A stretch of 11,584 bases of DNA. Source: Arenibacter sp965652575 (GTDB lineage: Bacteria > Bacteroidota > Bacteroidia > Flavobacteriales > Flavobacteriaceae). The stretch spans positions 1 to 11,584 of the forward strand of contig CBFGWQ010000126.1 of NCBI GenBank assembly GCA_965652575.1. The letters run 5' to 3'. The position numbers and the translations under genes were made by a program. Positions 1-6,178 of the stretch are shown one piece after another (within the stretch, counting starts at the first letter, position 1; the number at the start of each line of letters is the position of its first letter). The notes beneath the pieces were generated by a model that was given only the letters and a program-made list of their open reading frames with translations, did no database searches and was not told where the DNA came from.

Positions 1-74
1 AGTCCATTCCAAAGTTTTATACTTCTTCTCCTTATCTCTGTAAAATTTAAAATTATGAGTTCGGATTGGGTCAT
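1..74 (-). CDS. DinB-like protein, N-terminal fragment (runs off left edge)
   Basis: Reading the minus strand from the ATG at 74 gives MTQSELIILNFTEIRRRSIK followed by LWNGL, open to the edge of the window. This resembles the first helix of DinB/YfiT-type four-helix-bundle proteins, which often begin with a short 'M-T-x-S-E-L-x-x-x-N-F-x-E-x-R-R-R-S' pattern before a conserved 'W-K-P' segment that here would lie outside the window. The start is preceded by an A-rich stretch (TTGAAAAATAAA), as is normal in Bacteroidetes. Only about 24 codons are visible, so the metal-binding histidines cannot be checked. It is distinct from the secreted DinB-like gene at 3786-4403. The family call is inference from a short fragment. 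Confidence 0.5.
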   Translation of the reverse strand, partial: MTQSELIILNFTEIRRRSIKLWNG

Positions 75-296
75 TTTATTTTTCAAGATGTCGTTTTACA
101 ATAGCCCGTACTACGTGTAGGAACCCATATAGTAGGCAGTTTTTTTTATTAAGCTCAGTTTTCGTTCAGTTTGTCAAAAGTATTTGTTTTTGATCTTTTT
201 ATTTCTAACCTATTTAGGGATTTTTGGTAAATTTATGTAACGGCACAAGGCTGTCTGTCGACAAAGGCAGGCTCGCGCTAACAGAATTTTTTCTAG
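75..296. other. Intergenic stretch with repeat copy A
   Basis: No convincing gene is present. The segment about 181-282 is a repeat also found at 3491-3590 in the same orientation; the two share GATCTTTTTATTTCT, then ACCTATTT, and end in GCGCTAAC/GCGCCAAC. Between 95 and 150 there is a T8 tract and some short TACTA/TAGTA complementarity, too weak to call a terminator. Confidence 0.5.
181..282. repeat. Dispersed repeat copy A
   Basis: This stretch aligns with 3503-3590: GATCTTTTTATTTCT (192-206) is identical to 3511-3525, followed by ACCTATTT, a GGAATTTTTG-like block, CGACAAA-GCAGG and a terminal GCGCTAAC (275-282; GCGCCAAC at 3583-3590). The central part differs by an insertion of about 12 nt. 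Both copies have the same orientation. No ORF fits. Seen directly; mobility or function is unknown. Confidence 0.65.
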
Positions 297-515
297 TTAT
301 TTTGAGCGACACCGATTAAAATAGGCTGGGTGGCAATACTTCACTGATTTTTTTACTTCATCCAATGCTACTATTCTTACGTGTTCCAAATCATCACCGT
401 AAGCCAGACCACTTTTAAAATAATTCGTCTTTCCCAAATTGAGTAGTTTGCGAATGTATCATTTACATTGAAACCCATCCCAAATTTTAGTCGTATTTTC
501 AGCTATTTCATTCAT
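297..515 (-). pseudogene. Possible degraded small ORF interrupted by TGA
   Basis: On the minus strand an ATG at 515 opens a 73-codon frame that ends with TAA at 297-299 but is broken by an in-frame TGA at codon 19 (459-461). The part after the stop reads like a real polypeptide: YIRKLLNLGKTNYFKSGLAY, then GDDLEHVRIVALDEVKKS and a Cys/His-containing tail (KYCHPAYFNRCRSK). It begins only 9 nt after the permease stop codon, which would suit a former operon partner or an old gene remnant. No family is recognised. It may equally be chance reading of an AT-rich spacer; a sequencing error at the TGA is also possible. Confidence 0.3.
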
Positions 516-524
516 AAATGGGCA

Positions 525-1817
525 TTATTTATTTTTCTTGCTTTCGGTTTTCTTATATATAGATTCCATTAGAAAGCAAAGTAGGATTATGCCCATGGAA
601 ACCAATATTCCCGTTAGATTATCGCCAATCTGTTGATTGACAAGAACAATTAAAGCGAGGCCACATAATATAAATCCAATGAAAGGTATTGTTTTATTTG
701 CCCGTATTTCCTTTGCAAGCTTAAAGCCTACATAATTGACTATGCTAAAAATAAGGATGAAACCGATGCTTCCTGCGGTAGAAATGCTTTCAATTTTGAG
801 CAGATTGACTAAAATGAGAGTTGCTATGGCTGTAATCAGAAGACCAACAGGCTTATTCCAAAACTTTGCAAGAAAATGGTGCGGCAGCTCATCGTCTTCT
901 GCTATTTCATAGTTTACTTTACTTCCTCCGTATAGTGATGCGTTAATCGCGGAGAATGTTGAAATAAGGGCTGCAACAGTAATGATCGTAAAGCCGGGTT
1001 GTCCCAACATAGGTTTGGCTGCTTCCGCCAAAACATAATCTTTAGCTTTTGCTATCTGTTCAAAAGGCAGTGAACCAACAGTAACCAAAGCTATAATGAT
1101 GTACAGTAGAATGACAAAAATTACAGAATAATAATATGCCCTTGATATATTTTTTTCGGGATTTTCAATATCCGGAGCAGCATTGGCAATTAATTCGAAG
1201 CCTTCATAGGCTACAAAGATTACCATTCCTCCAGCAAATAATTTCAATGGATTTTCCCAATTTGAAACGGACAGTTGGGAAATATTGGGATTATCGATCA
1301 ATCCATAGATTCCAATACCGATAAATCCCATAAGGATTATCAGTTTGATAATCACTGCGTAAGATTCAATTTTGCCAACTACTGCAATGCTATAATAATT
1401 AATTGCTGTTGCCAGTAAAATTATGGCACTGGCATAAATATGAAAATCCATGGTTTTATTCTGTGCAATTTCCCAAAGATTTGGTGCATAGGAACCAAAT
1501 GCCGAAGCATAAAGTGATAACATTACTATATAGCTTACCCATAGTAAATTATTTATTGCACCACTAAAAATGGTTTTACCAAATCCTTTATTTATAAATT
1601 TGACCGTACCACCACGGTCAGGATATTTTTTGGATAGGTTAACATAACTGTACGAGGTTATAAGTGCAAGAATGCCTGCAAATAGAAATGCCATAGGTGT
1701 GCCACCTTTTGCCAATGAAGCTGCCAACCCTAAAACAGCAAATATTCCACCTCCAACCATTCCTCCTATTCCGATAGATATGGCATCTTTTAAACTAATT
1801 TTCTTTGATTTTGCCAT
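525..1817 (-). CDS. APC-family amino acid permease
   Basis: A 430-residue polytopic inner-membrane protein with about twelve hydrophobic segments, the usual size for the amino acid-polyamine-organocation superfamily. The first membrane helix carries the family's glycine-rich unwound motif, GIGGMVGGGIF (residues 16-26), where the backbone of the amino acid substrate is normally bound; the GYGLIDNP-type loops and a conserved middle segment (FVAYEGFELIANAAPDIENP, about 200-219) also fit APC transporters. It most likely imports or exchanges an amino acid using a cation gradient or by antiport; the substrate cannot be read from the sequence. The ATG at 1817 is 18 nt from a cassette-like repeat motif at 1836-1856, and there is no neighbouring biosynthetic gene to suggest a pathway. 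The C-terminus is lysine-rich (KKTESKKNK), typical of a cytoplasmic tail. Confidence 0.88.
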   Translation of the reverse strand: MAKSKKISLKDAISIGIGGMVGGGIFAVLGLAASLAKGGTPMAFLFAGILALITSYSYVNLSKKYPDRGGTVKFINKGFGKTIFSGAINNLLWVSYIVMLSLYASAFGSYAPNLWEIAQNKTMDFHIYASAIILLATAINYYSIAVVGKIESYAVIIKLIILMGFIGIGIYGLIDNPNISQLSVSNWENPLKLFAGGMVIFVAYEGFELIANAAPDIENPEKNISRAYYYSVIFVILLYIIIALVTVGSLPFEQIAKAKDYVLAEAAKPMLGQPGFTIITVAALISTFSAINASLYGGSKVNYEIAEDDELPHHFLAKFWNKPVGLLITAIATLILVNLLKIESISTAGSIGFILIFSIVNYVGFKLAKEIRANKTIPFIGFILCGLALIVLVNQQIGDNLTGILVSMGIILLCFLMESIYKKTESKKNK

Positions 1818-1835
1818 ACTATACTTTATATTGTT

Positions 1836-1856
1836 GCCAACGAAAGTTACGGATTA
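1836..1856. repeat. Cassette-like boundary motif, copy 3 (before permease)
   Basis: The plus strand reads GCCAACGAA-AGTT-AC-GGATTA. It shares the ordered blocks ACGAA, AGTT and GGATT with copies at 2345-2365 and 3391-3416. On the gene's strand this is AATCC..AACT..TTCGTTGGC, ending just before the permease start. Similarity is shorter than between the other two copies. Confidence 0.45.
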
Positions 1857-1914
1857 ATTTGCATTAATTCTCGGTTTGGTACCGGCTTAGCAATTCCGGG
1901 CGGATGCAGTGTTT

Positions 1915-2274
1915 TTACTTTTTCAATAATTCAACCCGATATTTTATCATCCGGACAATCAGTTCTTTTGGCAACGGTTTGTTTAATGGAAACTGGACCG
2001 AACCTTTCGCCCGTTTATATTCGCTCAGTTCAGGGTCAAACTTTTCCATGGTCGTTGGGTGCGGATAAAGTCCAACGTGTTTTTTATATCCCGCAATCAT
2101 AATCTGCTGTTCCCTTTTTCCATTTTCGACTAAAGCATAAGCAGGAATGTTATAGTTTAGCAATTCCGCTGCATTCGGTTCCGCTTTGAGAATGCATTCT
2201 TTTAGTTCCAAAAGCATTTTTCTTACGTTTTCGGGTTGGGCATCAAAATATTCGTCCACATTTTTAAATTCCAC
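1915..2274 (-). CDS. DUF1801-family protein (YdhG-like), probable GTG start
   Basis: A 119-residue soluble protein of the DUF1801 family (small alpha/beta domain of unknown biochemical role). Visible family signatures are the N-terminal F-K-N-V-D-E-Y-F, the P-A-Y-A segment (about residues 44-47), the K-H-V-G-L-Y-P-H-P block (about 65-73) and K-G-S-V-Q-F-P-L (about 90-97), followed by a basic C-terminal helix. The frame stays open upstream to a TTG at 2337, but that extension (rich in W, C and N) is translated repeat sequence. There is no in-frame ATG near the family-typical N-terminus; GTG at 2274 puts the protein exactly where homologues begin (M-E-F-K-N-V-D-E-Y). It sits between two boundary motifs, with the permease downstream and the CPBP protease upstream, both on the same strand. 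A second, divergent DUF1801 gene is at 5325-5720. The family is secure, the function unknown. Confidence 0.85.
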   Translation of the reverse strand: MEFKNVDEYFDAQPENVRKMLLELKECILKAEPNAAELLNYNIPAYALVENGKREQQIMIAGYKKHVGLYPHPTTMEKFDPELSEYKRAKGSVQFPLNKPLPKELIVRMIKYRVELLKK

Positions 2275-2335
2275 TTTTCTATTTATTTTTATTTCAATCC
2301 AGTTGCAGGTTTCGATTTTAGCACTTGTGTACCAC

Positions 2336-2400
2336 AACGGTCTCGGCTACGAATAGTTGGGATTGCATACCCAAACTTTTCGTTTTAAGCCCTAACCTTT
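2336..2400. repeat. Large imperfect hairpin at gene boundary (copy 1)
   Basis: This spacer folds on itself. ACGAATAGTTGGG (2349-2361) pairs with CCCAAACTTTTCGT (2370-2383), with one T-T mismatch and one extrahelical A; the loop is ATTGCATA. The stem extends through GGCT (2345-2348) with AGCC (2388-2391) and more loosely through AACGG/T (2336-2341) with A/CCTTT (2395-2400). The inner arm includes the motif shared with 3391-3416 (GGCTACGAATAGTTGGG against GGTAACGAAT..AGTTGG). The shape, a long imperfect stem with a bulged base between same-strand genes, recalls integron attC sites, but the canonical R'' and R' boxes are not both present. Confidence 0.6.
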
Positions 2401-2449
2401 ATTTATATCCATACTTTGTTTCTATTATTTTTGCCCCAATTGCTTATAG

Positions 2450-3286
2450 TCAATGTTTGCAACAGTCATATTTCTCGCCCAAATTACTTTTTCTATAATA
2501 AATAAAAATTCCAACGATTGTGGTCAGCATAACAATTATGAAAGCAACCAAGCCGACATTTTCAACTTCTCCTTCATAACCCTTTTCTACAACTGCTTCC
2601 CATATTCCAGGCTTATTTTTAAATCCAAATATCCATTGTCCAAAATTCCAGGCGCTGTGAAGACCAAGAGGCAATGCAAGTCCTTTTGTTTTCAAGGCTG
2701 AAATACCAAATAAAATTGCTCCAACTCCCGAACCTAAAACCGCCATTTTCCAAGTCATTCCACCTGCAACGTGTTCAACTATAAAAATAACTCCAATGAT
2801 TGTCAATGCCCATACAGATCCTAGTGAGGTGTTGAGACTTCTTAAAGAATATGAGCGGAACGCCAACTCTTCCCTACATGCAATAACAAGGTAAAGAAAC
2901 AAAGGCAAAAGTATATCCAGCATTGCAATATTTGGTACAAGTTTCAGTTCAAAATGTCCATAGGACAGAACTATTAAGGCTTGTGCGGCAGCCATTGCAA
3001 AACCTAAAATATAACCGAAAATAAAACGTGAAAAACTATACTTTCCCGGAATGATGCCTACATCCGATAATTTTAGTTTCTCCCTCTTTAAAAACAATAG
3101 TATTAATAAAAAAGTTAGCAGTGTAGCCAAAGAAATCGATGAATGGTCAATGATTTTAGATGATAGATTTCGAGTAAGGATTGAGCAGAATATTAAAATA
3201 AATACACAGCACAAACTAAAAATCAATACCCGTCCTACAGTATAAAACGGTTTAGAAATTGCTTTTATATTATTTTCCGATGTCAT
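2450..3286 (-). CDS. CPBP-family intramembrane glutamic endopeptidase
   Basis: A 278-residue membrane protein of the CPBP family (CAAX-prenyl-protease/bacteriocin-processing type, also called Abi). All three conserved motifs are present in their expected order: EExxxR (EELAFR, E139, E140, R144), FxxxH (FIVEH, F168 and H172) and HxxxN (HSAWN, H210 and N214). These residues form the membrane-embedded active site. About seven or eight hydrophobic segments are visible, and a basic tail ends in DCCKH. Bacterial members cleave peptides or membrane proteins, and some give self-immunity to peptide toxins; no partner is visible here. The frame is open to an ATG at 3427, but those 47 extra residues are translated from the repeat-rich spacer; ATG 3286 (MTSENN) leaves a normal short cytoplasmic N-terminus before the first membrane helix. 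Confidence 0.88.
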   Translation of the reverse strand: MTSENNIKAISKPFYTVGRVLIFSLCCVFILIFCSILTRNLSSKIIDHSSISLATLLTFLLILLFLKREKLKLSDVGIIPGKYSFSRFIFGYILGFAMAAAQALIVLSYGHFELKLVPNIAMLDILLPLFLYLVIACREELAFRSYSLRSLNTSLGSVWALTIIGVIFIVEHVAGGMTWKMAVLGSGVGAILFGISALKTKGLALPLGLHSAWNFGQWIFGFKNKPGIWEAVVEKGYEGEVENVGLVAFIIVMLTTIVGIFIYYRKSNLGEKYDCCKH

Positions 3287-3331
3287 ATCATTTAATATAC
3301 TTAGCCCACCAGTAGATGGAATGTTTTGTAC

Positions 3332-3423
3332 TGGTACGCTGCCAACGTACGAATATAATAACTTGATATTATATATCTTTATAAGTCTAAGGTAACGAAT
3401 AATTATAGTTGGATTGTACCATA
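3332..3423. repeat. Boundary motif with inverted-repeat ends (copy 2)
   Basis: The outer arms TGGTACGCTGCCAAC (3332-3346) and GTTGGATTGTACCATA (3408-3423) are complementary over TGGTAC and CCAAC with a small internal loop. The segment 3391-3416 carries the shared motif GGTAACGAAT-AATTAT-AGTTGGATTG, which is copy 1 (2345-2365) with a 6-nt insertion. On the CPBP gene's strand the ends read ATCCAAC (a perfect RYYYAAC) and GTTGGCA (close to GTTRRRY), the spacing and polarity expected for an attC-like site. The interior is AT-rich. Confidence 0.5.
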
Positions 3424-3490
3424 CCATGGCAGGATTTTCACTTATCCATTTTAATGGAATCTTAATTGGGGAACTTTAATGGTGCCGGTT

Positions 3491-3590
3491 TTGCGCTAAC
3501 CTTGGTATTTGATCTTTTTATTTCTTACCTATTTTTGGAATTTTTGCTTAATATACAAAGGCCGACAAAAGCAGGAAGGCCCGCGCCAAC
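3491..3590. repeat. Dispersed repeat copy B
   Basis: Second copy of the repeat at 181-282, same orientation. It is bracketed by GCGCTAAC (3493-3500) and GCGCCAAC (3583-3590) as short direct repeats. The identical core GATCTTTTTATTTCT is at 3511-3525. No ORF fits. The region 3427-3785 as a whole has no convincing gene. Confidence 0.65.
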
Positions 3591-3737
3591 GGGGGACGTA
3601 TCAAGGGATTCTTACGCCCCTCTTATTTTTAAACATAGAATTTATTGACGAATTAAAATCAAGCACTTCCAATACGAAATGATTTTTTGATAATAACTCC
3701 GATATCCTCCTTTAAAAAGTTTGAACTATATCCTGTC

Positions 3738-3755
3738 GGGCTAACGAATAAATAA
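3738..3755. repeat. Degenerate boundary motif, copy 4
   Basis: The plus strand reads GGGCTAACGAATAAATAAC, matching the start of copies 1 and 2 (GGCTACGAATA, GGTAACGAATAA) but lacking a clear AGTTGG half. On the minus strand it reads TATTCGTTAGCCCGACAGGA, comparable to TATTCGTAGCCGAGACCGT at copy 1. It lies just beyond the end of the DinB-like operon. Confidence 0.35.
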
Positions 3756-3761
3756 CATAAT

Positions 3762-3784
3762 AAAAAAAACACTAAAGCTATTAG
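3762..3784 (-). terminator. Weak possible rho-independent terminator after DinB-like gene
   Basis: Immediately downstream of the stop codon, the minus strand has CTAA-TAGCT-TTAG followed by TG and T8 (3769-3762). The T tract is good but the stem is only 4 bp and AT-rich, so the call is weak. Confidence 0.3.
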
Positions 3785-3785
3785 A

Positions 3786-4403
3786 TCAATTTTCCGGAAA
3801 ATTGGCTGCCGCCTTAATTTCTTCGATTTGAAGGGTATGTCGGCCCGTATGTCCGGCCAAAAACAGCAACGATTGATAGGCATCCGTTGCTCCGGCCGGT
3901 GAATCGTTCACACGGTTTCGCAATTCCTCCATTGGGGTGTTCCCTATAAATGCCAGGATTTCTATGCGTTCGCTTTTTAAATCGTTTATGGCGGCTTCCG
4001 CATCCTTGTATTTGCCCTCTCCCTTAAGAATTTCCGGGGCCTTGAATTTTTCACTTCGGTCGGTAACCATTTCGATGATTTCTTCATCCCCGACTTTGAT
4101 GTCCTTTCTGCGATCTGGATTTGCGGGCTGCTCCATATAACCTTTTACCATTCCAAAAATCATAGGTTCGGTCTTAATGATATGTTCCAAACATTGACTT
4201 ATGGACCATGTGCTGTCCGATACTTTGAAATGCAATTGTGCTTCGCTGAGTCCGTTGACGCTTTTGTCTAGTTTGTCCAAAGTTTCCTGAAAATAATTTA
4301 AAACAAATGCTTTATCGTTTTTCGAGCTTTCCTGAGCTTTTGTTATTAATGGTATCGCAGTAAGAACCATTAATATAATGAGATTTTTTTTGAGCAGTTT
4401 CAT
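3786..4403 (-). CDS. Secreted DinB-like four-helix-bundle protein
   Basis: A 205-residue protein with a cleavable-type signal peptide: MKLLKKNLIILMVLTAIPLI followed by TKAQ, with cleavage likely after A-Q near residue 24. The mature part is a DinB/DUF664-like helical bundle with the three expected metal ligands: H74 in the S-I-S-Q-C-L-E-H-I segment, and H185 and H189 in G-H-T-G-R-H. These normally bind one divalent metal; some relatives are thiol-dependent S-transferases, but many have no known reaction. Export to the periplasm is unusual compared with the mostly cytoplasmic family, though it is recurrent in Bacteroidetes. It is the last gene of the SRPBCC/DUF1801 operon, 26 nt after the preceding stop. 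The ATG at 4403 gives a well-formed signal peptide. Confidence 0.85.
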   Translation of the reverse strand: MKLLKKNLIILMVLTAIPLITKAQESSKNDKAFVLNYFQETLDKLDKSVNGLSEAQLHFKVSDSTWSISQCLEHIIKTEPMIFGMVKGYMEQPANPDRRKDIKVGDEEIIEMVTDRSEKFKAPEILKGEGKYKDAEAAINDLKSERIEILAFIGNTPMEELRNRVNDSPAGATDAYQSLLFLAGHTGRHTLQIEEIKAAANFPEN

Positions 4404-4429
4404 TTTGAATGGATTTTATGGTTAGTAGT

Positions 4430-4888
4430 TTATATTTCTGATAATTCTTTCAATTTATCCAAAGCTTTTGGCCAGGTTTCATCAAAATAGTTAATGTATT
4501 CTTCATTGGTATCAACCTCAACAGTGATAACCGTAACGCCATTGGTTTCAGAAAAGGTATAGTTTTCCAAGGACCCGGCCCAGCCTTCTACTTTTGGGCC
4601 ATCAAGAATTTCTTGACCATTTTCTAAAATACCGTAATGCTTAATGGATATGAATTTATTGGGAATGTTTTCTGCAATTTCGGCAATCATGCCGCCTTTC
4701 TTGCCTTGTTCATCAGTTCCAACAAACATCATTTTTGAACCTTTGTCCCAACTGCCTTCATAGGTCGAGGTTGGATTGAACAAAGCGGTCCAATCTTCGT
4801 AGGTTTTTTTGTTTTCAAGACCCAGCATCAAATTATAAACTTTGTTTGCAGCTGCATTGATATCAATTTTATACTTTTTTGTTTTCAT
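4430..4888 (-). CDS. SRPBCC (AHSA1/START-like) domain protein
   Basis: A 152-residue single-domain protein of the SRPBCC fold, a helix-grip cavity for hydrophobic ligands. Visible family features are the N-terminal strand followed by a V-Y-N-L-M helix (about residues 17-22), the W-T-A-L-F-N-P and W-D-K-G-S segments, the hydrophobic strands K-F-I-S-I-K-H-Y-G and V-T-V-I-T-V-E-V, and a long C-terminal helix starting F-D-E-T-W-P-K-A-L. No catalytic residue can be named. Its ATG is one nucleotide after the TAA of the upstream SRPBCC gene, so the two are almost certainly cotranscribed and perhaps translationally coupled. Ligand and role are unknown; bacterial relatives include toxin- and stress-response proteins and ArsR-linked proteins. 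Confidence 0.82.
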   Translation of the reverse strand: MKTKKYKIDINAAANKVYNLMLGLENKKTYEDWTALFNPTSTYEGSWDKGSKMMFVGTDEQGKKGGMIAEIAENIPNKFISIKHYGILENGQEILDGPKVEGWAGSLENYTFSETNGVTVITVEVDTNEEYINYFDETWPKALDKLKELSEI

Positions 4889-4889
4889 C

Positions 4890-5312
4890 TTATTTCGAAT
4901 TTCGTTCAGTATATTTTTTAAAATTGTTCAATATGGATTGCCAACCGGCTTTTTGCATATCCAATGGGTTTTGGTTTTCCGCTTCAAAAGTTGTAGTGAC
5001 CTTCACGGCATCGTTTAGAGGCTCAAAAAGTGTGGTTACCTTTCTGCCATCTTCTAAAATATACGATAGTTTTTGTTGGGGAACAACCTTATCATAGACC
5101 GCCTGGAAGTCGAAACCAAAACTACCATCCTTTGCTTCCATCCGGGCAAGATATTTACCGCCAACCTTCATATCGTTTTCTACCCTTGGGCAATGCCAAT
5201 CATCTGAAGCAAAGTTCCAATTAACAATATGCCGGGGTTCTGTGTAAACATTCCACACGTTCTGTACGGAACTTTTTACAACACAATCAATAGTTATATT
5301 TTTAGTGTTCAT
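4890..5312 (-). CDS. SRPBCC (AHSA1-like) domain protein
   Basis: A 140-residue AHSA1/START-like protein. The typical pattern is clear: beta-strand, then the S-S-V-Q-N-V-W-N-V-Y-T-E-P helix (about residues 14-26), I-V-N-W-N-F-A-S-D-D-W-H-C-P, V-G-G-K-Y, F-D-F-Q-A-V-Y, then V-K-V-T-T-T-F-E-A, and a C-terminal helix with Q-K-A-G-W-Q-S-I-L-N-N-F. The W in that last helix is the usual AHSA1 signature. It is cytoplasmic with no signal peptide. The gap from the DUF1801 stop is 12 nt; the downstream SRPBCC gene starts 1 nt after its own stop. It is paralogous in fold to both other SRPBCC genes in the operon, but sequence similarity is low, so these are not recent tandem duplicates. Confidence 0.87.
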   Translation of the reverse strand: MNTKNITIDCVVKSSVQNVWNVYTEPRHIVNWNFASDDWHCPRVENDMKVGGKYLARMEAKDGSFGFDFQAVYDKVVPQQKLSYILEDGRKVTTLFEPLNDAVKVTTTFEAENQNPLDMQKAGWQSILNNFKKYTERNSK

Positions 5313-5324
5313 AATTATTCTTTT

Positions 5325-5720
5325 TTACATCAAACGCTCCAATTGTCCTTTGCGCTTTACTATATTTTTATAATCCCATTGAATGCTTTCCGCTTTTTTG
5401 AGCCAGCGCTTTAGTTCTTCGGCATTTACTTGTTCCACATCGGTATAAGCAATAGCGGCATCTTTAAATTTTTCACCTTTCAGATTCAACTTTTCTTCAT
5501 CAAATGATTGTCCGCTCCAGAACATCAATCGCACCTGATGTTTCAATTTGCTAAAACCAACAATTGGGTTGCCGTTGATGAACCAAACCGGATGTGCGTG
5601 CCAAATTTTACTTTCGGTAAATACCAGATTGGTATCTATAAGATCTTGTAATTCAAAGCAAATATCCCGATCGTCCTTGTCTTCCAAATTACTGATGTAA
5701 TTTTCAATATCAGTGTTCAT
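5325..5720 (-). CDS. DUF1801-family protein
   Basis: A 131-residue soluble protein of the DUF1801 family, of a different subgroup from the one at 1915-2274. Diagnostic segments are I-W-H-A-H-P-V-W-F-I (about residues 39-48), I-V-G-F-S-K-L-K (about 53-60), V-R-L-M-F-W-S-G (about 63-70), K-F-K-D-A-A-I-A-Y-T and the C-terminal W-L-K-K-A-E-S-I-Q-W-D-Y-K-N-I followed by K-R-K-G. Its biochemical function is unknown. It is the second gene of the operon: its ATG is 8 nt after the first SRPBCC gene's stop and its own stop is 12 nt before the next start. Genes of this subgroup often sit beside SRPBCC and VOC genes in Bacteroidetes, as here; this is general knowledge, not a database result. Confidence 0.87.
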   Translation of the reverse strand: MNTDIENYISNLEDKDDRDICFELQDLIDTNLVFTESKIWHAHPVWFINGNPIVGFSKLKHQVRLMFWSGQSFDEEKLNLKGEKFKDAAIAYTDVEQVNAEELKRWLKKAESIQWDYKNIVKRKGQLERLM

Positions 5721-5728
5721 GCCAATTT

Positions 5729-6166
5729 TTACTTTTTTAAAAATTCAAAAGCCCCTTTTCTAAGATTGATATGGTACTCGGAAAATGCTTTCAGACAGGC
5801 GAGGAAGTTTGCCCAGCCTTCAGTGTTTCCCGCAAACCATTTAATGTTTTTTTCATTCACCGCCTTACTCCCTTCCGTAACTTTTACCAAGGTACTTTTG
5901 TCAGCCTGCTCATGAAGTACTATCTCTACAACAGTTTCCGGATCCCAAACAAAAACTATTTTCTTGTTGGGAATACACTGTTCAATAGTTACGGGACATT
6001 TTTCGTCAAACTCGGGAAATGTCCATATGAGCTCGGCATTTTCTGCTATTCTTCCTGTGCTGCTTCCTATAAAATACCGTGTCATTTTATCAGGGTCCAC
6101 CATATTTTCAAAAACTTCATCGATGGGTTTTTGAATCTGGATCGTTGCTTTGATGTTGAGTGTCAT
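5729..6166 (-). CDS. SRPBCC (AHSA1-like) domain protein, first gene of operon
   Basis: A 145-residue AHSA1/START-like protein. Visible features: the I-D-E-V-F-E-N-M helix (about residues 15-22) after the first strand, F-I-G-S-S-T-G-R-I, an aromatic L-I-W-T-F-P strand, V-F-V-W-D-P, V-E-I-V-L-H-E, and a C-terminal helix E-G-W-A-N-F-L-A-C-L-K-A-F that closes the cavity. The conserved tryptophan of that helix is present. The protein ends A-F-E-F-L-K-K. It leads a five-gene operon (SRPBCC, DUF1801, SRPBCC, SRPBCC, DinB-like). The ATG at 6166 follows an A-rich leader; the leader itself contains two overlapping inverted repeats (6179-6255), with no recognised riboswitch. Confidence 0.87.
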   Translation of the reverse strand: MTLNIKATIQIQKPIDEVFENMVDPDKMTRYFIGSSTGRIAENAELIWTFPEFDEKCPVTIEQCIPNKKIVFVWDPETVVEIVLHEQADKSTLVKVTEGSKAVNEKNIKWFAGNTEGWANFLACLKAFSEYHINLRKGAFEFLKK

Positions 6167-6178
6167 TTTTATTGGTTT

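Noticed and set aside
3287..3427. N-terminal extension of the CPBP protease from ATG 3427
   Set aside because: The 47 residues are translated from the repeat-bearing spacer (inverted repeat and boundary motif) and precede a normal family N-terminus at 3286.
1800..3800. A true integron with integrase and canonical attC sites
   Set aside because: There is no integrase gene in the window and copies 1 and 3 do not have both R''(RYYYAAC) and R'(GTTRRRY) boxes; only an attC-like resemblance can be claimed.
3659..3883. A 74-codon minus-strand frame overlapping the end of the DinB-like gene; its tail (SNFLKEDIGVIIKKSFRIGSA) looks protein-like and includes an AGGAGG
   Set aside because: It overlaps a well-supported gene in another frame, its first half is only the antisense-shifted reading of that gene, and no start follows the AGGAGG. 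The tail might be a gene remnant but cannot be supported.
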